Origin: CAVONV01 sp963697355
GTDB taxonomy: Bacteria; Acidobacteriota; Vicinamibacteria; Marinacidobacterales; DATDRI01
DNA length: 64,000 bases
Assembly (NCBI GenBank): GCA_963697355.1
Contig: CAVONV010000030.1
Location: forward strand, 1-64,000
Direction: 5' to 3'
Part shown: positions 1-9,493 of the stretch, piece after piece
Position numbering within the stretch: the first letter of the stretch is position 1
Layout: each line of letters begins with the position of its first letter
The notes under the pieces: generated by a model
What the model was told of the DNA's origin: nothing
What the model saw: the letters and a program-made list of their open reading frames with translations, nothing else
The model's database searches: none
Program-made: the position numbers and the translations under genes

Positions 1-59
1 GTTTTCATGACAGAGCTTCATCTCCACACTGCACACACAGCAAAGAAGGAGAAAAAACA

Positions 60-566
60 ATGGCAAACCTAAATTCAAGGGGATTCATGCAGCCACCTCC
101 AGGTGCCAAAAACCTGGAAGGAGAAGAGCTGGCAAATGCAGTGTCTCTTCCCTGCTGCACCCACTGCAATGACGAAACTGGTAACTGGTGCGAGGGTGCA
201 GGCTGCTCTTTGCTTCCAGTTGCCAGACCTGTCTGCAACCATTGTGAGATGACACATCATGTGTGCAGAACATGTGCAGAAAAAGGTTGCAACAGGGCAG
301 CATGTGTGGAAGAATTTCATGCTGAAGCTGTCTGCGGCAGTCATGCTGTTTGCGCATGTTGTCTGTTTGAAACAGGAATCATCAAGCATTGTTCAGGTTG
401 TCACCGTGCTCATCATTGCAACAAAAAATGCCAGGAACTGGACTGGCACCTGCACCACAAACATGAGTGCCAACCCAATCAAGAAGGACAGCAAAATCAA
501 AATTCTGGTGGAAGTGAGAACCGATCATGGATGCAGATACTGCAGCAATCTGCATCAGAAATTTAA
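60..566 (+). CDS. MYND-type zinc-finger protein (eukaryote/virus-like)
   Basis: 168 residues. Residues 98-137 fit a MYND zinc finger: C98-x2-C101, C111-x2-C114, C120-x3-C124 followed by Gln, W129, H133 and C137. MYND domains bind two zinc ions and mediate protein-protein contacts; they are typical of eukaryotes and some large eukaryotic viruses. Residues 31-92 carry about ten further cysteines, suggesting a second, unnamed zinc-binding cluster. There is no catalytic SET domain, so this is a bare adaptor-type protein. The ATG follows an A-rich stretch shared with the other genes of this segment. Base composition (AT-rich, TGCA-rich) is unlike everything after 4394. Family call confident; host of origin unknown. 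Confidence 0.75.
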   Translation: MANLNSRGFMQPPPGAKNLEGEELANAVSLPCCTHCNDETGNWCEGAGCSLLPVARPVCNHCEMTHHVCRTCAEKGCNRAACVEEFHAEAVCGSHAVCACCLFETGIIKHCSGCHRAHHCNKKCQELDWHLHHKHECQPNQEGQQNQNSGGSENRSWMQILQQSASEI

Positions 567-621
567 CACATTTTAGCAATGTTTGTTGACATGCTCAATC
601 ACCCAACAAGGCTCACAAGCA

Positions 622-1283
622 TCAATGGTCAACCCAGGCTTCGTGCTTGCACATTTGGATGCACCTTGAATGCAAATGATTGACATCCTCAGCATCAATT
701 GCATGAACCCATTTCCCATGCACCAGCATTGGTGCAGCCTTTGCATTTTGTTTTAAAACAATTTTTTCGAATGTGCTTGTTGTTCCATTTGCCACTCCAT
801 TTTTCAAATCTTCATTTTCAGTTCCCATGATTGCACTGTTTCTTGTGAGAATTTTGACAATCTGCTTCACAACAGAATGTCAAAAAGACTCTGTGTTGAC
901 CAATCAAAACTTCACACAGTTTCCGGTTCACTTTTGCCTCTCTGCACTTTTTCTCTGATTTCATTGGAATCAGAATCCAGTTTCTCAATGATGCTAGCCT
1001 GTGCCAGCTGGCCATGTTTTTTTGCTTTCTTTTCATTAAATAATTTTGGCAGAGGTTTAAAAACATTTTTATTTGCTTCAACCTGAAACTTTGCGAACTG
1101 CAAATTTTCACAGCAAACAATTTTTTCAGCAATCAGGAAAAACACATCAATTCTTCCAAAACCATGCTCCAACATGATGCTCAGATGCGAGAAATGGAAA
1201 CCACACATTCCCAATTTGGCATCTTCATCTGATCCATGCTTTGTTCTTTTCTCACAAAATAAACAGGTGCTCCATTGCTTCAT
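622..1283 (-). pseudogene. possible broken zinc-binding reading frame
   Basis: Three overlapping minus-strand reading frames (about 1283-912, 1000-818 and 830-622) read as one polypeptide of about 210 residues if two small frame changes are allowed. The first part starts MKQW and has a CLFC knuckle followed by GMCGFHFSH, which could bind zinc; the remainder is lysine-rich without a known motif. It would be transcribed divergently from the 1338 gene. No homology is recognised and the frames are broken, so this may be chance. Nothing else coding is visible between 567 and 1337. Confidence 0.25.
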
Positions 1284-1337
1284 GACAATGCAACACACAC
1301 AAAGTCATTGATTCACACGTGAGCAGAAAAAACAGCC

Positions 1338-2506
1338 ATGCAAACAAGTGAATTTTCAATCAAGCAACAACATCCCAAGCGATCGGAATTTTGTGATGCT
1401 TTCAATGCTCCATTGAATGTTGATGTCTTGATGTTTATCCAGATCATGCATGATTCTGTGTTTCCATCTTGTGCAGTTGCTGGTTCAGCAGCACTTCACC
1501 AAATTCTCTGCAAAGTCGATCCACAAAAGACCACTCCTGAAATAAGAAAACTCTGCTCTCTTTCTGATCACAATGATGTTGACATTTTTGTTCCTCATTG
1601 TCCCTGCCAACAAAGACGTCAAAATGGTGAATCCATTGCTGATGAACACCTGAAGCGAGAGTTCCTCGAAGTGTTTTCAGATGGAACAGTGGAGCTGTTT
1701 GAGAACTTCCACACAACTTCTCAGTCTGAAGTTCGGTGCCATCACATTGAGGAGCCCTGTTGCTCTGACCACAATTGCAGTTTCCTTTCTTTGTGGCCAG
1801 GCATCTCTGACATCATTGAAGTCCAACTAAAAAAACAAAATGCAGTTCACAAAATTCAGATCACAGTGCTGGATCGCATCATTGATGGAGACTGGGAAGA
1901 AATAATTCCTGAAGAATTTGACATAAATGTCGTGAAACTCAAAGTGCACATTGATCACCAAAATTTCTGCTGACTGACAGTTTTTTTGTTGATCCATCAG
2001 CCAGACAATCATTGATTGATGCATCTTTTGATTGCGTGGTTTCTCCGGCTCAAGATTTTCATCAATCGAGGTTGAGAACAGAAAAATGTCTCAACCGAGG
2101 TTTCACAATTCGGAGTTTAACATTTGATCATCAAATCCCTCATTCGTGGAAAGAGCACTGGCTCAGTCAGGCTCAAATTCACTTTTCCAAGCATTGGGTG
2201 GAACAGATGTTCAAGCCATCTGCTGAGAACAAGATGTCCAGAAAAGACACTGGCTGGAAAAGTTGCAATTTTAATTTCTGGCATCATTCATCTGAGCAGC
2301 AAAAACAAAAAACTGAAAACAATCTGCTTGCTTGGTTAGAAACAAGCAACAAAATGAAATGGTTGAACAAAGTCATTGACCATCCCATCAAGGAGATTGC
2401 CAAAAAACTGGGACCAATTTGCAATCTTGCAGTTCCCTTTTTACCTTCCATGTCACATCAACATGCTGCAAAATTGAAAACATGGCAATTTGATGAAGAA
2501 AGGTGA
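1338..2506 (+). pseudogene. nucleotidyltransferase-fold-like protein, paralog 1 (frameshifted)
   Basis: A 211-residue frame continues in a second frame (from about 1975 to 2506) after a one-base shift near 1970. The joined product aligns along its length with the gene at 3229. The first frame shows a nucleotidyltransferase-like pattern: small-Gly-Ser at residues 49-50 in an AVAGSAALHQIL helix start, D80-V-D82-I-F on the next strand, and a third Asp at 179 in a hydrophobic strand. That is the minimal Pol-beta-type signature, seen in several uncharacterised eukaryotic and giant-virus families. The product is not recognised beyond this. The C-terminal part carries a W/H-rich block shared with the paralog. 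The shift may be a sequencing error because similarity resumes at once after it. Confidence 0.5.
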
Positions 2507-3228
2507 AGACAAGATCCAATCAACACTGCCATGCATTGTTTCAGACAACCACTGGCAAACATCAGAGGCCATCGATTAATTGCCACCATTTGGGAATCTG
2601 CAGTCACCAGAGATCAGCATCACCAGCAACATCAGGGCGAGGTGCATTCAGATTTGGATGCTCAAAACACTGTCATTGGTTGCTTCTCGCTTGCTTGCAA
2701 ATGAATTTTCATCTTCACCTTTCACCCATTTCATTTGCAAAAGTGTGTTTGCAATCACGCTGTTTTTGGTTCATTGCAACAACAGATTCTCATCTGCCAT
2801 TTGGTTTGATGATGTGCTTGCGAGATTGGATTTTTCATTTTTGCCACAATCTTCATTTTCAACAAACTCTTCATTGACAGCGCAAAACTCAGAGACAAAG
2901 AACGAGTTCAGCAATGATGCATTGTCCCGAAGTGCAGGTGGTGAATTTTTCTCTTTTTTAACTTTTTCTTGATTGATTAGACTTTCTGACATTGAAAGAA
3001 AAAACAATTAATGTTCATTTGAGAGATAAAAAATGTTTTGAAGCAAAAGATTTGTGAAACACATGTAATTTTATTTTTCAAATAATTATCTTTTTTAATT
3101 TTTGAATAAAAATCCAATTTTCCTGAAAAGTTGCACTTCTCTGCAAAAGGTCTGCAACTGGCATTTTCAAAGATGCATTTCATGCTGTGTCAGCCTGCAT
3201 CAACAGTTCTCTGTGCAAAGAAAAAACC
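2507..3228. other. no supported gene
   Basis: AT-rich spacer between the two paralogs. Short open frames exist on both strands (for example 2580-2972 plus and 2771-3007 minus), but none has a recognisable motif or an upstream signal like the one before the other genes of this segment. 3030-3120 is very A/T-rich. Confidence 0.4.
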
Positions 3229-4410
3229 ATGCCAGAGGCAATGTCAACTGATTCTGACAAATTGTTGAATCCATGGGATGCTTGCAATTCTCCTTTGGAA
3301 GCAAATGTGCTGATGTTGATTCACTGCATCCGTGAGAGCATTTTCGGTTGTTGCGCAGTGTCAGGATTTGCAGTCCTCAACCATGTTTTCCAACAGGCAG
3401 ATCATGCAAAAACTGTTCCAGCCATTGACAAACTCCAATTGCTGGCCCCGCAAAACAATGACATTGATGTCTTCATTCCAAGATTTCCCTTCCAGCAGAA
3501 AAAAGCCAATGGTCACAAAGTCAATGACCGTGATCTCAATCAAGATTTTTTTGACATTTTCACTGAGACAACCAGAGCACAGTTCAACAGCATGTTCTCA
3601 ACTCACCATGAGGGCATCTTTTGCCATGAAGTCAATCAAAGAGAACTTGCAGCAAAAAGCAGTGCAATTGGACTGTTGCCAGCAATTCACAGAGTGTTGA
3701 GCATGCACGTGCACGGTTCTCAAAATCAAAAGTGCATTGTGAACATGTTTGTTCTTGATTGCACTGTCAAAGGCAATTGGGAAGAAACAATTCCCTTGGA
3801 GCATGACATCAATGTCATCAAACTAAAAGTGAGCATTGATGAAAGACACTTTTTTCATCCAGCAGTGTCATTTGTTGATCCAACTGCCAGAGAGTCAGTG
3901 CTCTGTGCTTCCTTTGACTGTGTTGTTGCACCGCTGCAAGAATTCTCTGAAGCAAAAGCAAGAATCAAAGAGATGATGCAGCGAGGATTCACATTGCAAA
4001 GTCTGTCATTTGATCAAATGGTTCCTCCTTTGTGGAAACATCATTGGATCTGTCAGGCTCAGTTGCATTTTGCACCATTCTGGATTAAAAAGATGATGCG
4101 CATTTCTTCCCAGAAAACCAATTTTGGCAGTGGAAGCTTTTGCCGCAATTTGGAAAATCACGAGAAACGAAAATTCCATGGAAAACTGGATAATTCAACA
4201 CACAAGAAGAGTGATTCAGCAAAGAAAATGAGCAAAGATTCTGGAGCAAACAACAGAAATGCCAGCACCAAATTCACATCTCAAGTGGTGTCAAACATTG
4301 GCAGTGAAATTGGCATCAACAAATCAAAGAGCAAAACAGTGAGCAACACTGATCACTGTTTCACCATGGAAGAGAAGAAAATCATTGCAGATAAGCCCGT
4401 CGACGCCTGA
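3229..4410 (+). CDS. nucleotidyltransferase-fold-like protein, paralog 2 (3' end truncated)
   Basis: About 393 residues from the ATG at 3229, chosen because an A-rich AAAGAAAAAACC stretch precedes it as in the neighbouring genes. It is clearly paralogous to the 1338 gene: shared blocks include D-I-N-V-I-K-L-K-V, the SFDCVV segment and a W-K-H-H-W block. The Gly position of the nucleotidyltransferase-like turn is G46-F47 (Ser replaced by Phe), followed by D78-I-D80 and a third Asp at 177. The tail (about 300-390) is Lys/Ser/Asn-rich and probably disordered. The last five codons and stop lie in GC-rich bacterial DNA, so the true C terminus is missing. Family not recognised beyond the fold signature. 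Confidence 0.6.
   Translation: MPEAMSTDSDKLLNPWDACNSPLEANVLMLIHCIRESIFGCCAVSGFAVLNHVFQQADHAKTVPAIDKLQLLAPQNNDIDVFIPRFPFQQKKANGHKVNDRDLNQDFFDIFTETTRAQFNSMFSTHHEGIFCHEVNQRELAAKSSAIGLLPAIHRVLSMHVHGSQNQKCIVNMFVLDCTVKGNWEETIPLEHDINVIKLKVSIDERHFFHPAVSFVDPTARESVLCASFDCVVAPLQEFSEAKARIKEMMQRGFTLQSLSFDQMVPPLWKHHWICQAQLHFAPFWIKKMMRISSQKTNFGSGSFCRNLENHEKRKFHGKLDNSTHKKSDSAKKMSKDSGANNRNASTKFTSQVVSNIGSEIGINKSKSKTVSNTDHCFTMEEKKIIADKPVDA
4388..4400. other. composition breakpoint (contig join or integration edge)
   Basis: Sequence changes from AT-rich, TGCA-rich DNA to GC-rich DNA within a few bases, around 4394, inside the open frame of the 3229 gene. No repeat, integrase or tRNA marks an integration. A chimeric assembly is the simplest explanation. 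Confidence 0.75.
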
Positions 4411-4503
4411 GCACAATCGGGCTATGCTCACCATGTCGTGTGAGCGTCGGGGTTCATGCCCGGCAGTCAACAACCCAAACCCGTGCTTGGGAGCAACCAT
4501 CTC

Positions 4504-5673
4504 ATGAGCGAACCAACTGTCCACCGTGTCGGCATCATCATGAATGGTGTGACCGGACAATGATAGACCGGCGTTTTTAATGCGCTCGATTGTTGAGATC
4601 ATCAAACATGGCGGTGTCCAGCTGACCCCCACCGAGTTCATTCTACCTGACCCTCTTCTGGTGGGCCGCAATCCCGCGAAACTGCGGAAACTCGCCGACA
4701 TGAGTGGAGTTGAGAAATGGACAACCGAACTCGATGAGGCCATCGCTGACGATACCAACGCGGTCTACTTCGACGCGCAGACGACCGTGCCGCGCGTCGA
4801 GTCAGTCAGCAGGGCGATCGAGGCTGGCAAGCACATTTACTGCGAAAAACCCACTGCGGTCTCGACAGCCGGGGCGCCCTCGGTCTATATCGACTGGCCC
4901 GTGATGCCGGCGTCAAACACGGGGTTGTGCAAAGATAAGCTCTGGCTGCTCCGGGTTAATCAAGCTACGACGGCTGATTCAGAAGGGTTTTTTCGGCAGA
5001 ATCCACTGCGTCAAAGGCGAATTCGGCTATTGGGTATTCGAAGGTGATTCGGTGCAACGTCCGTCATGGAATTATCGCAAGGAGGACGGCGGCGGTATCA
5101 TGTTCGACATGCTTTGCCATTGGCGATACGTCCTCGACAACATCTTCGCTGATGTCAAGAGCATATCGGCGTTGGGAGCCACTCACATTCCCGAGCGGTG
5201 GGACGAGAATGGCCAATCCTACGAATGTACGTCTGACGACGCGGTTTACTCCACGTTCCTCCTGGACGGAGACATTGTCGCCCATTTCAACTCGTCATGG
5301 TGCACGCGAGTGAGGCGTGATGACCTGTTAACGATCCAAGTGGACGGTAATGCAGCCTCAGCCGTGGCTGGTCTGCGCAAATGCTGGATCCAGCCCTATG
5401 GCGGCACGCCGAGACCGGTTTGGAATCCCGACATCGAACAGCCCATCAGTTTCTACGATGGTTGGCTGGAGGTTCCCGACCAGGAGCACTACGACAATGC
5501 ATTCAAGGCGCAGTGGGAGCTGTTTCTGCGCCACGTTGTCAACCACGAACCCTTCCCCTGGAACTTACTCGAAGGTGCCAAGGGCGTCCAGCTCGCAGAA
5601 AAGGGCCTGCAGTCGTGGTCGCGACAGCTGCCGGGTGGATATTGATCCGCTGGAAGCGCTGAACCGTCGGTGA
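4504..5673 (+). pseudogene. Gfo/Idh/MocA-family oxidoreductase, multiply frameshifted
   Basis: Pieces in different frames read as one Gfo/Idh/MocA dehydrogenase of about 390 residues: an N-terminal start MSEPTVHRVGIIMNGVTG at 4504, a frame from 4580 with the NAD-fold continuation and the family hallmark Y-C-E-K-P, then from 5052 the C-terminal alpha/beta domain, ending with VDIDPLEA at 5673 in yet another frame. At least four frame changes are needed (near 4560, 4880, 5040 and 5630). These enzymes oxidise or reduce sugars and cyclitols with NAD(P). The residues around each break are otherwise well conserved, which fits indel sequencing errors better than old decay. Substrate cannot be told. 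Confidence 0.65.
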
Positions 5674-5685
5674 GAAGAGGCTGCC

Positions 5686-6900
5686 TTACGATTCCTTGCC
5701 GTTGACAGCTAATTCGAAAACGTCTTCGAAACGATCCGCCACCGTCTGCACGTGATAGTGTTTGCGGACGTACTCTTTCCCGGCACAGTCCATGGCCAAC
5801 GCTGTCCCTGGGTCAGACTTCAGTTGCCGCACAGCGTTGGCCAGGCTGATTTTGTCGCCGGGCGGCACAAATACCCCACTGCCGGCCGTCTCGACGACGT
5901 CACGAATCACACCGTCGATGGCGGGAACTGACGGGTTTTTCCGCGGCCATGTAGTCAAACACCTTGTTCGGAAACGGAGTGCGGAACTCGGGGATATTGC
6001 GCAATGTCGCCACACAGGCGTCGGATGCCGCCAAGACATCACGAACTCGTTCTTTGGGGAATATACCGCCGAACGTGACGTTCGGTAGTTGAAGCGTCTG
6101 GACCTCGGCTTCCAGTCGGTTCCGTTCCTTGCCGCCACCGGCCAAAAAAAAGTGCACGTCTTCGTCGTGTCGAAGAAGCTCCGCCGCGCCGATTACTGTG
6201 TCCAAATCGTTCGCCAGCCCCAGAGCACAGGCATAGGTGACCACAAAACGATTCTCGAGCCCGAATTGTTTCCGAATATCTTCGCCATGTTGGTCAGCTT
6301 CGAACAAGTCTGGGTCGATTCCCATGGGAATAAACGTGACGTCCGACGGTTCAATTTGGCCTGCTATCAGGTAATCGCGATACGCCGGAGAATTGACCAC
6401 GAGGTGTTTCGCGGTTCGGTAGAAAAACCATTCCACCGCTAGCGATACTCGGATGAGTAGACGGTTTTTCAGAATGCCCATTCCAATCGCGAATTCCGGC
6501 CACAGGTCGAGCACTTCAAGCACCGATGGAGCGTGACGCCAACGGGCCACAATCCAGGTTGACGGCAGTTGAAAGATCGGCGGCGGGTGGTACCCAGCAC
6601 CACATCGACTGGACCCGCGCGCAGTCCTCGCCACATCGAACTCGGTATGAACGTGAAGTAAGGACCTCCACACCAAACTGCACTGCACGGTCGGCAAAGC
6701 GTATGCCCGCACGATTCTCACGCCCTCGTGCTGTTCCTCGTCGGGACCCTCAGTCGAGTTCCCGTGAGATAATCGACCGTGCTGGCCACGATCGTCACTT
6801 GGTGGCCCTTCCGGACCAAACGGGTCGCGATATCCAAGTGGCGTGTGCCTCCGGGATGCCTGTGGTCGACGTAGTTCTGGTGAATAATCAGAATGCGCAT
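5686..6900 (-). pseudogene. GT4-type glycosyltransferase, frameshifted
   Basis: Three consecutive minus-strand frames (6900-6718, 6721-5900, 6138-5686) form one glycosyltransferase of about 405 residues, the usual GT4 length. The N terminus MRILIIHQNYVDHRHPGG resembles WbuB/WcaI-like enzymes that build polysaccharide or lipid-linked glycans. The middle has the Rossmann C-domain start YACALGLANDLDTVI, and the last frame has the end of the domain (GVFVPPGDK, then a helical tail). Breaks lie near 6710 and 5940. It sits tail to tail with the oxidoreductase and upstream of a second glycosyltransferase remnant, suggesting a surface-polysaccharide locus of a second bacterium. Confidence 0.6.
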
Positions 6901-7009
6901 GGTCCGTTACCTTTGATCTGGTGAGATGCGTTTCTAGTTTTCAGGCTTGGTCCATTGGCGTGTTCCCAGCCAAACACACGGGTCCACCGTGTCGTACGAG
7001 CCGCCGAGG

Positions 7010-7440
7010 CTACGAGGGGCTATCACCTGGCAGGATCTCGCGACAATAGGCAACGAGTCGCCCTGTCCATTTCTCCGTGGCGAACTCCACGGATTTGTTG
7101 GCTGCGGCGGCAAGCCGCCGGTAGAGATGTTCGTCGTCGATCATTTTCTTCATTGCTTGATGCAATGCATCCACATCACGGCTCGATCAAAATGCCGCAC
7201 GTTTCGTCGACCAACTCCGGTATGGAACGCCAGCACCAGTCGTAATCACCGGGATGCCGGCATGATAGGCCTCGATAATGATGCCCGGATACCCCTCGCC
7301 GATCCAATGCGTCGGAAACAGGAGCATATCGTAGTGTTGTAGCACGTTGACCGCCTCACCAGGAGCGATCATGCCACAGTACCGCGTGCATCCAATCGAT
7401 CAAAGTCACGTTCGGACATTCCTTCAGCAAACGTAGAATC
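7010..7440 (-). pseudogene. glycosyltransferase C-terminal fragment
   Basis: Minus-strand fragment encoding the C-terminal third of a GT4 glycosyltransferase: LLKECPNVTLIDWM near 7425, then LQHYDMLLFPTHW, the nucleotide-sugar site GEGYPGIIIEAYHAG, then a final helix ending YCREILPGD and a stop at 7010. At least two frame changes are needed (near 7375 and 7220). The N-terminal two thirds are missing because the segment ends at about 7440, where a different gene begins. About 110 bases separate it from the downstream glycosyltransferase. The enzyme probably acted in the same polysaccharide pathway. Confidence 0.6.
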
Positions 7441-7446
7441 GATCCG
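7434..7446. other. second breakpoint joining two truncated genes
   Basis: On the minus strand a phosphatase-superfamily frame runs to T-F-P-P-D and then meets a glycosyltransferase interior (ILRLLKECPN) within the bases CCGGATCGATTC. Both genes lose the part that should lie across the join. Frame breaks are frequent on the lower-coordinate side and absent in the next genes on the other side. Confidence 0.6.
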
Positions 7447-8080
7447 GCGGAAATGTAATGGGAACCCGGAGAATCGTGCTCCAGATGTTGCGCTCGCCCA
7501 GAAAGGTCCAAAGCGGCTTGGATTTTCGAAGCAGCCGAATCTCAGGCTTTCTGAGCGGAATCCGATACCGTCCTATCTTCAGAAATTTGTCGACATTGCC
7601 GATATGAGCCGAGGACAGCAATGGAAGATAGGTCCGCGGATCCCTATCGAGAAAATCATAGATATTGTGTTTTGGCGGCGGCGTTCCGGTACTAAAAGAA
7701 GACCAAGCCACCGGCGAGACCGAGGGATAGGTCGTGGCCAATCGATGGTAGCAACCCATTTCGGCCAACCTCTTGTAATTGGGGAGCTTTCCCTCCTTCA
7801 TGAAGCGGTCCGTCAACTTGGGCTCTTGACCGTCGAATCCCACAACGATGAGGCGTTTGATCAGCGGTTTGGGACGCTTGCCCATCCGGATCAAACGTAC
7901 AACGGCTCGGAACGGCCACAAGAGCATCGAGGCAATCGCCAAGAGAATGGTCGTAAATACCACCAAAAATGACGATAGAAGGGCGAAACCAGGCCCGGGA
8001 CCGATATAGGCCTCCGCCGCTGATGGATGTGCCAGGACGAGTCCCGCGGCGATGAGTCCCCATAACCATTTCCTATTCAA
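7441..8080 (-). pseudogene. alkaline phosphatase-superfamily (type I phosphodiesterase-like) protein, N-terminal fragment
   Basis: About 213 residues. A probable TTG start at 8080 is preceded by AAAGAAAGGA and gives a signal peptide ending near A-E-A-Y; an ATG at 8116 lacks a ribosome site. After a second membrane segment and a basic stretch, the metal-binding entry VVGFDGQEP appears, followed by LPNYKRLAEMG and the nucleophile region SVSPVAWSSFSTG. This is the start of the nucleotide pyrophosphatase/phosphodiesterase family, which acts outside the cytoplasm. The remaining several hundred residues are lost at the 7440 break. Substrate unknown. Confidence 0.65.
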
Positions 8081-8779
8081 TGTCCATATCCTTTCTTTAC
8101 GGGATATTTCTGTCATGATCGAACAACATACATCTAAATTATTCCCTAGATTGAATTTATCCATCCGCAATCCTTCGGTTAACGTCTACTAAGCAGCTAA
8201 CCAGAAAGGATCCAGAGGCCTCGGATCAAATTCACCGAGCGCAGTTTAGCTTCTCTTCCTGCTCCAGACAAGCAGGCTGACTACGCTGTCGATGGAGACT
8301 CTATCTAGCTTTGGGGATATCTAGTACGTTGGTAAGCTAGGCAAGGCCTTCTGGGTGGGGACGGGCAAAGGAGAGGAACCTCCACCCCTGCTTCCCTCGA
8401 TGTGTTAGAATGAGAAATCCCAACAATTGAAACTGTGTAAAACGAGCATCGGGCAATTGAGACTATTCGGCTTACGATAGTCAATCAAGTGGAATGTGTT
8501 TGCAGTAAGATATCGCTGAAAATCAAAGCGACAGAGGATGTTGGGGACCAACGGTGGCAGGAGATTCGTGATACTGCGTTTTTCTGTGCTACGCCTACCC
8601 AAAAACCAAAGTGTCTAACTGAATTTGCATAAACCACAGAAATAAAGGGTTGGTTTGCTGGAGATGTTGGTGTCAAATGACGGGTAGGCTACGTCAACAA
8701 ACGAACCATTTGGTTCTACTAGGTCGCAGCCCAAAATTCAATCTACCGGGCATCTTCTCATCCAATAAAGGTACATGAA
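8081..8779. other. intergenic, nothing recognised
   Basis: About 700 bases between the divergent phosphodiesterase fragment and the sulfotransferase. No RNA gene, repeat or convincing open frame is seen. AAAGG at 8767-8771 serves as ribosome site for the next gene. Confidence 0.5.
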
Positions 8780-9388
8780 ATGAAAGCTGTCTTACGTAAG
8801 TTCCTACGAAGGCTACTGTATGGCAAACCCATCATCATCGTCTCAGGCCTACCCCGCTCGGGCACTTCCATGACCATGAAGATGCTCGATGCTGCAGGCG
8901 TCGATATCGTGACCGACGAGCTCCGCACCGCCGACGAAGACAACCCTAAGGGATACTTCGAGCTCGAGCGCGTCAAGGACCTCGAGAAGGAGACCGACAA
9001 GTCCTATTTAAAAGAAGCTCGGGGAAAGGCCATCAAGGTGATTTCGTTTCTCATCAAAAATCTCCCCTCTGACAACAACTACAAGATTCTCTTCATGAAT
9101 CGAAACCTCGATGAAGTCCTCGCCTCACAAGCCAAGATGTTGGTGCGCCGCGGCGAGACATCAGAAACGGCCGACGAAAAGATGAAGGAGCTCTGGGAGA
9201 ACCATCTCTGGCAGGTCAAGTACCGGTTCAAACACGAATCCAACATAGAGGCGCTAGAGCTTCACTATAAAGAAGTGATCGAAAAACCGGGTGAGCAGGC
9301 GGCGCGCATCGCCAAGTTTCTTGGCGGCCTAAATGCGGCGAAAATGGCCAGCGTCGTTGACAACCAACTCTACCGCAACCGGCGTTAA
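8780..9388 (+). CDS. sulfotransferase-family protein
   Basis: 202 residues, short for the family. Residues 22-33 (SGLPRSGTSMTM) form the 5'-phosphosulfate-binding loop of PAPS-dependent sulfotransferases. A basic N-terminal stretch (MKAVLRKFLRRLLYGK) precedes it, which could hold it at the membrane face. A second conserved block, KILFMNRNLDEVLAS, matches the R-(D/N)-L-x-E-V-L-x-S 3'-phosphate region. It transfers sulfate from PAPS to an unknown acceptor. The genes directly downstream make PAPS and remove PAP, supporting the role. The ATG at 8780 is used because the ATG five bases upstream hits a stop at once. Confidence 0.7.
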   Translation: MKAVLRKFLRRLLYGKPIIIVSGLPRSGTSMTMKMLDAAGVDIVTDELRTADEDNPKGYFELERVKDLEKETDKSYLKEARGKAIKVISFLIKNLPSDNNYKILFMNRNLDEVLASQAKMLVRRGETSETADEKMKELWENHLWQVKYRFKHESNIEALELHYKEVIEKPGEQAARIAKFLGGLNAAKMASVVDNQLYRNRR

Positions 9389-9493
9389 TGTCGTTCACGG
9401 TAAGAAACCCGCTGCAGCTGATGAGAATTGAAGCGCCCCACTTCATCTTGTCGGAGATCTCATGGATGTTATAATTTTTGTGGTGAGTACTGA

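Noticed and set aside
4388..7446. Genomic island or virus integration in the bacterium
   Set aside because: No integrase, att repeats or tRNA at either edge, and both edges cut genes in the middle; chimeric assembly is simpler.
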